Shown here piece after piece: positions 21,281 to 33,431 of a DNA stretch of 64,000 bases. Numbering within the stretch: position 1 is the stretch's first letter; each line of letters starts with the position of its first letter. The notes below the pieces were generated by a model. That model searched no databases and was not told the origin of the DNA. It was given only the letters and a program-made list of their open reading frames with translations. Location: positions 950,083 through 1,014,082 of the forward strand of contig NC_079416.1 of NCBI RefSeq assembly GCF_026213295.1, written 5' to 3'. Both the position numbers and the translations under genes were made by a program. Source of the stretch: Gadus chalcogrammus. Taxonomy: Eukaryota > Chordata > Actinopteri > Gadiformes > Gadidae.

Positions 21281-22522
21281 GGGGCCTCATGTACTAAGAC
21301 TTGCGTGGATTTCATACTGAAACTTGGCGTACGCCAAAACCCAGAAACTGTTTTACGCACAAATAAATTCAGATGTATCAAAGTGTGCGAACGCATGGAT
21401 CCAAGCACGTTTCTTTTGTACATCTCGATCAACGTGGAATTGAGCGCACATGCCGAGGTGCAAAACTCCTCCCTGTCCACGCCCTCATTTAAATATGCAA
21501 TTTCATTTAAATAGGCCTCTGGACCTGAGATTCACCTCTTAATCCGATCACCTGGCACCATGAACAGAGGCAAAAAACGAAACTTCACGGAGTCTGAGCT
21601 CGAGATTTTGCTCCACGAGGTAGAAATGCGCAAGCATATGCTATTGGAACCCTGTCAACAGGGATAAATGCAAAACAAAAGAGAAGTGAGTGGGAGTGTG
21701 TTTGCGAGGCCATCAATGCAGTGGGGTCTCAGCAGCGCACACACTCTGAAATTAAAAAAAAGTGGTCAGACCTCAAGGTGGAGGTGAAGCGGAGGGTTTC
21801 TGCCCACCGCCGAAGCGTGACCGCAACAGGTGGGGGGACGGGAGTGGGGGAACTCTCCCCCTTCGATTTGAGAGTGGCCGCTTTGATCGGTGACACAGCT
21901 CTCACCGGAGTGGTGGGAGCCCATGAAGGGGACGCCGATCATCCCCAAGGTAAATATGCTGAAGTCATAAATGCTGTAATTATACTGGTCATACAATTGG
22001 CTGCTTGCAATACACATAAGTCGTGCGTAAAGATGCCAGGATATTAAAGACTTTGACTCGTGTTTATTAACTTATTTTTTTTATTTTTGAATAGACAAGC
22101 AAGGAGAGGGCACGGATTGCTCCGTCGGCCCCGGCGTCTCCAGCGCCCTTCGTATTTGACCATTTGCGATGTCCTCTAACAACGCTAACGCAGCCATTTT
22201 TAAAACTATTTTCTTCATCCATTGCACATGCTTTTATAGCCACCCATATAATTGCAAGGTGTGTTAATTGTTCATTAGTGTGTCTCTGATGTGCAAATCA
22301 CTCTGAGTCATTGTTTTCACCTTTTTTCCCAGTTTCCCAGCGTCACCTCTAAGTGTCGCCAAAGGAACAATAGCTGTAGAAACTTGCGTACGACAGCTCT
22401 GGAGCTGGCGTGGGGACCGCACATTTTTACGGTCATTTCACGTTTTGTACATCTGAACGTGAGCGTGGAAAAGGACGTACGCCACGTTTTTGTGCGTACG
22501 CAACCTTAGTACATGAGGCCCC
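21281..22522 (+). mobile_element. Harbinger-like element inserted in a 5S remnant
   Basis: Bounded by inverted repeats GGGGCCTCATGTACTAAG (21281-21298) and its inverse (22505-22522). The left flank is the 3' end of a 5S sequence (minus strand, about 21268-21279); the right flank continues it as TGGTATTCCC before diverging. A target duplication is not clear. The body holds a Myb/SANT-like gene remnant but no DDE transposase. Myb-like accessory proteins are typical of PIF/Harbinger transposons, hence the assignment. Confidence 0.75.
21560..21949 (+). pseudogene. Myb/SANT-like accessory protein, frameshifted
   Basis: Starts ATG with MNRGKKRNFTESELEILLHE, followed after one frame break (about 21645) by RSEWECVCEAINAVGSQQR and EIKKKWSDLKVEVKRR. 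This is the tri-helical Myb/SANT-like pattern found in Harbinger accessory proteins and NAIF1-type proteins. The first exon ends at a splice donor (CCCCAAG/GTAAAT). A possible second exon starts near 22095 (TAG/ACAAGCAAGG). One base appears lost, so no functional protein is expected. Confidence 0.75.
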
Positions 22523-22700
22523 TGGTATTCCCAAGCAATTTCCCCTCCAAGTCCCTATCTATCCCGTCAGCCGACCAATGGTTGAGCGATGCTGAGCAGA
22601 GCTGAGCAGCCTTCAGCCAATGGTTGAGCAATGCTGAGCAGAGCTGAGCGCCCAACAGACCAATCATTGAGCGTGGATTGGAATACTAATTTCTTCTGTT
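22523..22700. repeat. 5S relic and a CCAATGGTTGAG direct repeat
   Basis: The decayed remainder of the 5S copy (22523-22560) is followed by two to three copies of a roughly 45-bp unit (CCAATGGTTGAGC..ATGCTGAGCAGAGCTGAG). The CCAAT motifs sit just upstream of a plausible first exon and may have had promoter function. Confidence 0.6.
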
Positions 22701-22759
22701 CACGATCAAGATGGCCATGCCACTAGTTCTGTGAAGCTGTCAACGGAGGATTCACTCAG
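22700..22759 (+). promoter_or_regulatory. Putative promoter and first exon of the zinc-finger pseudogene
   Basis: CAAGATGGCC matches the YY1 core and lies about 45 nt before a consensus donor (CTCAG/GTAAAT at 22758-22760). No TATA box. The link to the coding remnant at 23476 is inferred from order and orientation. Confidence 0.45.
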
Positions 22760-23475
22760 GTAAATGTTATCCCCTCCATCGTTTGCTAGTTAATAATTAG
22801 ACATTTTTTTATGGTTTGTATTAAGCTGTTTCGATTTTGTAGAAAGAGAAAAGATTTCGACCGTGTCGTTGTGTATAAAGGGAAGACGTAGTGGGTACGT
22901 TTTTAGCTGCTGGGTAGACTTTAGTCAACCTATCGCCGTTTTGTCGGTGAGCAACCATATTACCCGTGGGAAGTCTCGTTTTAATCGTGGCAATCTAAGC
23001 TTTCCAACGGTGTATGGCATTACTATATTCACCCAAGGGTCGTTGAAATAATAAGCTGATTAATGTGTGTTTTGTAAAGATAGCTAGGCGCGGCTAACGA
23101 CACTGTTTACAATAGTAAGGGCTACGTCGCATACCTGCAAACTTGTTGCTTTTCGGCGACAATCAACGTTTTCTTGGTCAATTTGATGTGGATATGTGTT
23201 AATATGGGTAAATGTGACTGTTAAGACAAAAGCTGATGCAAGAGTAATTGTAACATGAAGCAATTTGGCGACCGTGTTAATCTCTTGTTGCATGGGATGC
23301 GCTGCATACCTGGTAAACAGTAGCTAATTTCTAACAACATAGGTAACAATCTGGCGAGCGTGTTGTCCTAGCTAATACACCAACAGCACATTTCTGTATA
23401 ATAAAGGGCTACATATTGTCAATCTAAATAATCTGCTTTTAGTTGTACTCATTTATTCATGTTTTACTGTACCAG

Positions 23476-26162
<2,687 letters not shown>

Positions 26163-26242
26163 ATTCCCAGGCGGTCACCCATCCAAGTACTAACCAGGCC
26201 CGACCCTGCTTAGCTTCCGAGATCAGACGAGATCGGGCGTGC
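26163..26242 (-). pseudogene. 5S rRNA fragment from position ~23
   Basis: Minus-strand 5S sequence GCACGCCCGATC...GGGAAT. On the minus strand it is immediately preceded by a run of 22 A (T-run 26243-26264 on plus). Confidence 0.88.
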
Positions 26243-26390
26243 TTTTTTTTTTTTTTTTTTTTTTAACACAATATATATACATACACCATCATACATAAAT
26301 AAAACATAAAACAAATAAAACAAGAAAGATACTTCACATACATCTTAAACCAAGATAACTACAAATAATACTGGGTTAGCCAGGATGCTT
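26243..26390 (-). mobile_element. 3' end of a possible 5S-targeting LINE
   Basis: On the minus strand an AT-rich tail ends in 22 A directly joined to 5S position about 23. A retrotransposon 3' UTR plus poly(A) abutting a fixed 5S site is what elements of the fish Mutsu family, known to insert into 5S genes, would leave. The coding part is absent and the left limit is a guess. Confidence 0.5.
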
Positions 26391-26990
26391 TTGTAGCCGC
26401 CAGTTCTGATAGCTTAACACATGATCGGGTCACGCTACATGAGACCTTTTTCATTGGTGTCTCAAGTAATCATTACATTAGGGGTACTGTGGCTTAGCTG
26501 GTGAAAGCGCCAGTCTTGTAAGCAAGAGACCCAGGGTCTAATCAGTGCGTGCGATTTCAAAAGCGCACGCTTTTGTGCGCTCAAAAGCTAGTGTGCGCTC
26601 AAAAGCTAGTGCCGGTCAACACATTGATATGAGTACGGTACGTTTATGCACTAAGTGTTGACAGCCACAGAAGAGAAAAACATTGTTGCGTCACGACGAA
26701 GATTCAGGCCTGCCGACAAGCGTTGGCCAGTTCTGCTATCTGTACGCAGACTACTTCTCTAAGAAATGTATGATACCGTACTGCCAGTCAATAACCGATT
26801 TCCCCTCTTGTATCGTTAAGCAAACTTTCATGTATCGGTTGCCACATGTACAATTGAAGTAATCTGTTTTCGGCTCATCTGTAAAGCTTCTCATGTAGGA
26901 GTGCTGAGGTCCGATCACTAAGATGTGATCAAAGCAAGCTGTGGTCAAGGGTGTAGGACTATTTCACAATTTGATCACACAGCCTCAAGC
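26391..26990 (+). repeat. Diverged older copy of the tRNA-relic cluster unit
   Basis: Matches 27840-28010 (GCCGCCAGTTCTGATAGCTT) and then, with more differences, 29690-29880 (TATCGTTAAGCAAA, AAGATGTGATCAAAGC). It is therefore an older paralogue of the unit upstream of gene A. Confidence 0.7.
26483..26543 (+). pseudogene. tRNA-Thr(TGT) relic
   Basis: 5' half is GGTACTGTGGCTTAGCTGG with anticodon loop CTTGTAA, but the T-arm and 3' acceptor strand are lost. Compare the intact copy at 60401. Confidence 0.8.
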
Positions 26991-27045
26991 GTTGCAGTCT
27001 GTTACTGTTCGAACAACTGATAGACTTGAGGTCGATAAGCACCAT

Positions 27046-27120
27046 TGTCCTGGCCAAGCGGTTAAGCTGATGCACTAGAAATCCATTGGATCCCCCGCTC
27101 CATGATTGAAATCTGCCACA
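27046..27120 (+). pseudogene. tRNA-Ser relic
   Basis: GGCCAAGCGGTTAAG and CACTAGAAATCCATTGG recall the D-arm and anticodon arm of tRNA-Ser(AGA). The variable and T-arms have decayed. Confidence 0.6.
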
Positions 27121-27265
27121 CCAGTTTACCACCTCTGCTTTTAGCAGGCAGGCCAAATATCTTCATCTCTTAGGAGGGTCTAGTACAAGTCAACCTATTG
27201 ACTGGCTGTATCATTAAGCAAAGCTTCAGGTATTGATAGTAGAGATGTACTGTTTAATACATTAA

Positions 27266-27328
27266 GGGGATGTAGCTCAGTGGTAGAGCGCATGTATGAG
27301 GTCCCGGGTTCAATCCCCGGCATCTCCA
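27266..27328 (+). pseudogene. tRNA-Ala lacking its anticodon loop
   Basis: Acceptor GGGGATG/CATCTCC, D-arm TAGCTCAGTGGTAGAGC and T-arm GGGTTCAATCCC are intact. The anticodon arm is only GCATGTATG, about 9-10 nt short, consistent with deletion between two CATG repeats. At 63 nt it cannot encode a usable tRNA. Confidence 0.88.
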
Positions 27329-27527
27329 AATTGTAGTGAAGGTGACGCGTTGATTATGAATGAATCCCTTTTATAAGGTAGAAGTCAAAAATGATCCGAT
27401 CACGAAACATTGCTGAATGTTACTGTGTAATGAATTTTTAAACAAAATGAGGTCACGCAATGCTTTACATACCAAAAATGTTGCAGAATGCTAATGTTTG
27501 AAGAAGATAGAGAATTGAAAAATCGAA

Positions 27528-27600
27528 ACTGTGTGGTTAAGGTGATGGACTAGAAATCCATTGGGGTCTCCCCGCGCAGGTTTGAATCCTGCCGTCAACG
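27528..27600 (+). pseudogene. tRNA-Ser(AGA), 5' end decayed
   Basis: From GTGTGGTTAAGGTGATGG through anticodon loop ACTAGAAAT, long variable arm (GGGGTCTCCCCGC) and T-arm (GCAGGTTTGAATCCTGC). The acceptor 5' strand is no longer recognisable. Confidence 0.8.
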
Positions 27601-27726
27601 GTACCGGTTAATCAGTGTATGTTTAAGGGGCTGTTTAAAGGATCAACAGAAATATGTCATGGTACTGCAGACCTCTTTCGTTGTCTTCCCAATCATTTGC
27701 TGAAGCATTTCTCCTGAACTGAGAGG

Positions 27727-27797
27727 GGTGCTGTGGCTTGGACTGTCATAGTGACTGTCTAGTTCACAGAAGAGGCAGTGTTCTAATCACATCAGTA
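27727..27797 (+). pseudogene. tRNA-Thr(AGT)-like relic
   Basis: GGTGCTGTGGCTTGGACTG with CTGTCTAGTTCACAG in the anticodon position and TTCTAATC for the T-loop. Strongly decayed. A matching relic lies at 60201. Confidence 0.55.
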
Positions 27798-27926
27798 AGT
27801 TGTATAATGTAAGTAACCTACTCAATTGGAATTCCTTTAGCCGCCAGTTCTGATAGCTTAACACATGATCGGGTCACGCTACATGAGACCTTTTTCATTG
27901 GTGTCTCAAGTAAACATTATAATAGG

Positions 27927-28000
27927 GGTACTGTGGCATAGCAGGTGAAAGCGGCTGTCTTGTAAACAGGAGACCCTGGGTTCAACTCCCAGCAGTAGCT
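27927..28000 (+). pseudogene. tRNA-Thr(TGT), mutated copy
   Basis: Paralogue of the intact gene at 60401. The A box is changed (GGCATAGCAGG for GGCTTAGCTGG), the first anticodon-stem pairs are broken (GCGGCTGT) and the acceptor 3' strand reads CAGTAGC. The T-arm is intact. Confidence 0.8.
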
Positions 28001-28216
28001 ACACTTTTTGCAACAGCATCAACTGGTGTAGATGTGATAAAAGTGTTTCTTGCAGTTAAAAAAAAACGGAATTGTCCTAACTGGAAATCTTGCTTGTGGT
28101 TGTAAGCTTGCAATCCATCAATGCAATAGACTTTCCATCAATGACAACGGCGGCAGGCAAGCAAAATTCTCTATAAAATGTATGATACCCTAGTGCCAAC
28201 TAATGACCTATTTGTC

Positions 28217-29676
28217 CAGGTGCGCAGGAAGGTTTTTTGAGTGGGGGTGCTGCGGTACTGTCTATAATATAAGATACAGTATTTACATGGGGGGAAAATA
28301 TGCTTATATATACACAATATATAGGCTACGTGTTGCATATGGAAAATAAAAACTTGGACATAAACTTGAACACTCTCGGTCTCTCGCTCACTAGCGCTCG
28401 CTCACACACACAAAAAAATCGAATTGGCCTATATATCGGTTGCAAACAAACACTTTTTTTTCCACGACATCCGATCGCCGAATATGTCATTAACACAGAG
28501 TATTAAATAAGTCTACGTTAAGTATTCTGACTTGTACTTGACTATAATAAATCACCAGGTATACGCAATGTCGGAGTTAATTTGAATGCTTTATTCCTCA
28601 TGCCGTGCATGGTACAATCTTCAGGTTTCCGGTTCAATTGCATTTCATAATACAAGTCCTGCTTTTGGCAGTGCTAAACATTAATTTTTTAATTTCAGTT
28701 CCAAGCAGCTTAAATCCAGACAAATTGCCCCCAATTAATATTCCCTGACAGGGGAATATAAATTGGGGCAAATGGACTCGATTTAGGCTGCTAGGAACTG
28801 ACGTGGGACGCTCGGAATCGGGTGGAAATAGGCGATTGCATGTATTTGTGACTGTGTGTGTGTGTGTGTGTGTATTCGGGACACCGGGAGAGAACCGCTT
28901 CTAAAACATTCCCCCAAAACCCACACACGATTTCCAACACGCAATCTAATCAGTTCTCTCCCCAAATCCCCCCCCACACATAGTTAATGAAAACACGTTC
29001 AAACGATGGTCTAACGTCCCTCCTTCTGGTAGCCATTGAGACCATCCCGTCACTGCAACTTCAGTCCGTGGGCACCGGCGTCCCGGATACACACACTCAC
29101 AAAAAGAGTCACAAATATAGAAATCGCCTAATTTCCACCCGATTCCGAGCGTCCCACGTCGGTTCCAAGCAGCTTAAATCCAGACCAATTGCCCCAATTA
29201 ATATTCCCTGGCAGAGAGCGCGCACAAACAGTCCACACTCACTAAACTAATACCACAAACATGACAATGCCTAGTACACAGATTCTGCATGGCGGCAGCA
29301 ATAACCAAAAAATGAATAAAAATGCATGGTCTTATCTATTTGAAGACTCCAAATGTAGACTTCCGTCTAAAAAATCTAAAATACTCTTTTACGCCATTCT
29401 GTTCGTTCACGTTCTTCTTTATTCTTTAACAACTTCCGCAAATCCTGTGAACCCGCGAACCCCATATAGCAAGATCCCCATGCATGCCTGTTATAGCTAA
29501 AAACTAGCAAACACATATTTCCCACGTCTATTTTCGTCCCCAAAGCCTAATTATTTGTTATATCGTTTTAATATATATATATTTAATATATAAAAATTAA
29601 GAACTTTTTTTTTCTTTTTTTTTTCTGCAGCTAGGGGGTGCTGCAGCACCCTCAGCACCCCCTTCCCGCGCCACTG
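28217..29676. mobile_element. Non-autonomous hAT element with internal inverted repeat
   Basis: Starts CAGGTGCGCAGGAAGG; the other end inverts to CAGTGGCGCGGGAAGG. It is flanked by the 8-bp duplication TATTTGTC (28209-28216, 29677-29684). Copy C has the empty site TATTTGTC once, at 60682-60689, proving the insertion. Inside, 28745-28885 and 29078-29214 form an inverted repeat, each containing GGGACGCTCGGAATCGGGTG or its complement, suggesting a foldback element nested in it. No transposase frame. Confidence 0.93.
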
Positions 29677-29746
29677 TATTTGTCCCTTCTATCGTTAAGC
29701 AAAGCTTCAGGAATCGGTTTTACAGATGTACAATTGAAGTAACACA

Positions 29747-29818
29747 GGGGACATCTCTCAACGGCAAAGCGTATGCTTCTCATGTAGAAGGCCTGAGGTT
29801 CAATGCCTGCCGTCTCCA
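29747..29818 (+). pseudogene. tRNA-Ala-derived relic with CTC in anticodon position
   Basis: 72 nt with GGGGACA acceptor, T-arm GAGGTTCAATGCCTGC and 3' end CGTCTCCA. The D-arm is eroded (TCTCTCAACGG) and loop TTCTCAT places CTC at 34-36. A near-identical copy is at 60752. Confidence 0.65.
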
Positions 29819-29989
29819 AGATGTGATCAAAGCTAGCTTCAGTCAATTTGAAGACTATTTCAAAATTAGATCAAGCAAAGCTTAACCTACCCTAAGTGTT
29901 CCAGATTCTTCCTGTTCCAAAAAGCCAGAGACTTGGAAATCTATAAGTGTGTTGTCGTGGCCGTACCTGCCGGTTTTCGGACTGCCTCC

Positions 29990-30224
29990 GAGGTCCGAAC
30001 ACATTACAAAAGGTCCGAACAAATCCGAACAAGGTCCTAACATGCTCCTAACCAGGTCCGAACATATTCCTTCAGAGATCAAAGAGTTTCGAAAGAGATC
30101 CGAACACAGTTCCGAACAGTATAGGTCACGTGTCGCGGGAGGGGCGGGAATATACGATGAACATCGCGTTAGAGTGGCTGCCATTTTTTCCACCGCTTAC
30201 GGGAGATAAAACATCGGTAGAAAG
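29990..30224 (+). promoter_or_regulatory. Promoter and non-coding exon 1 of gene A
   Basis: Six exact TCCGAACA motifs and two TCCTAAC variants lie at 29994-30118. They are followed by an E-box (CACGTG, about 30128), a GC box (GGAGGGGCGGGA, about 30138) and, on the minus strand, a YY1-like AAAATGGCAGCC (about 30176-30187). No TATA box is evident. A donor AAAG/GTAATA ends the presumed untranslated first exon at 30224. The whole arrangement is preserved in copy C (about 60990-61229). Confidence 0.65.
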
Positions 30225-30658
30225 GTAATAACGTATTTATTTGTCGTATAAACGAATTAGTTGTGCCAAGTTACATCCCCTCCGGTAATGGAGTCTTGTT
30301 ATGTGCTTGAACAGCGCAAACAGGTGTATGAAACAAGTTTAATTGTGCCAAGTTTAATTATTAACAATAATGATCCTTTAGTTTGCCTGCTTTTATTTTG
30401 TGAAGCACTTTGTGCTACAATGTCTTCGTATGAAAATATTGATTGATTGAATAATACAAATAATGATGATAACATTAATATTATTAGAACTTTATTTGTA
30501 TAGTAATAAAACAGTAATGCAAAACATACCTACCCACCTATAAACATACATATATAAATACATACACATGTATCATTTCTACCAATCTGTCTGTCTGTAC
30601 ACAGTACACACACATAGCCTAGCTCGACATTAACCTGTTTTACATTTGATGTTTGCAG

Positions 30659-33380
30659 ATGAAGGAAGCAAAGCCTGATTCCTATTGGAGGGATGTATGC
30701 CTTAAGTATGCTCGGGGCCAATTCCATTTTACCACAGGCAAACGGCCAGGGGCCAAAAAATGGAAAAAGGCCTTAGAAAAAATAGATGCTTGCCCGCTGC
30801 AGAAGCAAATGAACACCAAGGATCTGTTTGGGAGAAGCCTTAAGTGCTCCTGTGGGTTCCACAAGGTAGGTGGAATTATTTACTAATTGATTGTTTGCTG
30901 GTTTGTTTGTTTGTTTTTTCCTCTGGTGGGCTTCAGTGATTTTGTAGTAATGCCTCTGATGTTTTCAAAGCCTGTTTGCTTTTTATTGATTTTCTTTTAA
31001 CATGTCAGAATAAACACTATTCAATGCATCATTCTATTTTGTGGATTTATTTATTGAACAATATGTATCTGTACCATTCTGGAGAAAACTAGTATGGTAG
31101 TGTAGGATTCTTAGTTGCATGTAGCATAGCATGGCCCTCTTTTTGTAACCCCCCCCCAGCCAGCAGATCTGTCATCAGGCGCTGCTGGGTCTAGTGAGGC
31201 AGGAGGAGTTAAGACGGACGAGGCAGGGAGCACGGACGTAGGGAGAGGAGAGACAGAGGCAGGTAGAGGAGGCACAGAGGCAGCGAGAGGAGGCACAGAG
31301 GCAGCGAGAGGAGGAGAGACAGAGGCAGCGAGAGGAGGAGAGACAGAGGCAGCGAGAGGAGGAGACACAGAGGCAGCGAGAGGAGGAGACACAGAGGCAG
31401 GGGCAGTCAACGCAGAGGCAGGGAGAGGAGACGCAGAAGCAGGACAGGGAGTGCAGTGCTGCCTGTGCAACCTGCATGTGGAGGGAGACCGGTTCACCCA
31501 GCACCTGTCGGACCACCACACAGAGGAGCAGTATGATACCTGTGGGGCCAAGGTGCAGGGTGCTGTTGGTCTTTTGAACCACATCGAAGTGGTTTACTAT
31601 GCCTTCAGGGTACCATCAAAGCCGTCTCTGCCCCCTTCTTCATCCTGCTCTGCCGCGCCACACCACACGGCAGCTCCACCACCTGCAGCACACTTCAGGG
31701 TACCATCAAAGCCGTCTCTGCCCCCTTCTTCATCCTGCTCTGCCGCGCCACACCACACGGCAGCTCCACCACCTGCAGCACACTTCAGGGTACCATCAGA
31801 GCCGTCTCTGCACCCTTCTTCATCCTGCTCTGCCGCGCCACACCACACGGCAGCTCCACCACCTGCAGCACACTTCAGGGTACCATCAAAGCCGTCTCTG
31901 CCCCCTTCTTCATCCTCCTCTGCCGCGCCACACCACACGGCAGCTCCACCACCTGCAGCACACTTCAGGGTATCATCAGAGCCGTCTCTGCCCCCTTCTT
32001 CATCCTGCTCTGCCGCGCCACACCACACGGCAGCTCCACCACCTGCAGTACACTTCAGGGTACCATCAGAGCCGTCTCTGCCCCCTTCTTCATCCTACTC
32101 TGCCGCGCCACACCACACGGCAGCTCCACCACCTGCAGCACACTTCAGGGTACCATCAGAGCCGTCTCTGCCCCCTTCTTCATCCTGCTCTGCCGCGCCA
32201 CACCACACGGCAGCTCCACCACCTGCAGCACAGAGGGTCAACTGGAAAGGTTTCCTGCCTGACCAGTTCAGAAGGGTGATCCAGGAAGCCGATCAGGTCT
32301 GGGTTTCCAAATGCTTGTATGAGCCTACAGGCCAACTAAAGCAAAAGATCCAGGCCTGCTGGTTTCACCCTCCACTGGAGCCCAAACCATCCCCTCCTGA
32401 GCCTGGCTGGTACTTCCGGCAGAGGCTGTTTATCTGGGCACCGATGAGGATGTGGGGGATCCCCTCAAAGTGCCCCCAGTGTTCCTCAAAGATGAACAGC
32501 TCCGGGATTTACCGGAAGGTAAGGGAGGTGATCGACGTGGATAGCCGCTATTATCTTGTGGGAGCGGACTATCCACGTTGCTGCAGGTGCTCGCAGCCGG
32601 TCTGCCCATGGAGCTGCGACATGCTCTCGCAGCTGGATGTGGCACACAGGAGCCTGTTTCCCGCTGTCCTCACAACACAGCTGGCTCTGGATAGGAAAGT
32701 GATGACCTTCCTGAAGCCGAGGACCAGCGGGAACAGTTCCTCCTACCTCCAGTCTGCCATAGCGGAAGGTCACAGCGAGGAGTGGGCACGGCAGACCATC
32801 CGCTACCTGGCTGACTGCGAGCTGCACAAAAAGATGGCTACATTTGTCCTCTCTGCAGCCATATACCCTCCTCCACCACCCTTCAGGCCCCTTCCACTCG
32901 CCCAGTGGTTTGAGACAGTCCACTCCAACGACATCCTCAGCCACGTGGAGGAGATGAAGGGTGTGATCACTTCAACCTATGGGAGAATCCTGAAAATGGA
33001 CTCCACAAAGAAGGTGAGGGTTTCAACAGTAGAAAAATATACAAAATTGTATAATTACAACCAAACAGAAAATTGGTTTACTTCATAGTGCTTGTGTTTG
33101 TTTTACAGGTCACCAAGAAGCTGGCTGGTGCAATCGGGGACAGTGCCGCCTGGATGTCGAACATCGGCAACGAGTTTGGCCAGGTGTTGAACTCTGTGCT
33201 GACGGCGGGTGAAGGTGCAGGGTTAGAGGAGTTGTGCCAGGGCGTCGTCACCCGGTATAGGAATGCGGGCCAACCTGAACCTGAGGCCATCTATGTTGAT
33301 CGGGACTGCTGCAGCCAGTCAGGTGTGTGAAAATTGCTCTCTCACTCACACACAGACACACAAACACAGACACAGACACA

Positions 33381-33431
<51 letters not shown>

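Larger units (their letters stand above)
27721..30740 (+). repeat. Locus unit A, upstream part (copy of 60195-61740)
   Basis: tRNA relics, promoter, first exon and start of exon 2 in the same order and nearly the same sequence as 60195-61740. The one large difference is the 1,460-bp hAT insertion at 28217-29676. Confidence 0.92.

Noticed and set aside
31111..32028. Minus-strand frames of 135-157 codons opposite gene A exon 3
   Set aside because: Stop-free only because the coding repeats have low complexity; the plus strand has splice sites and conserved domains.
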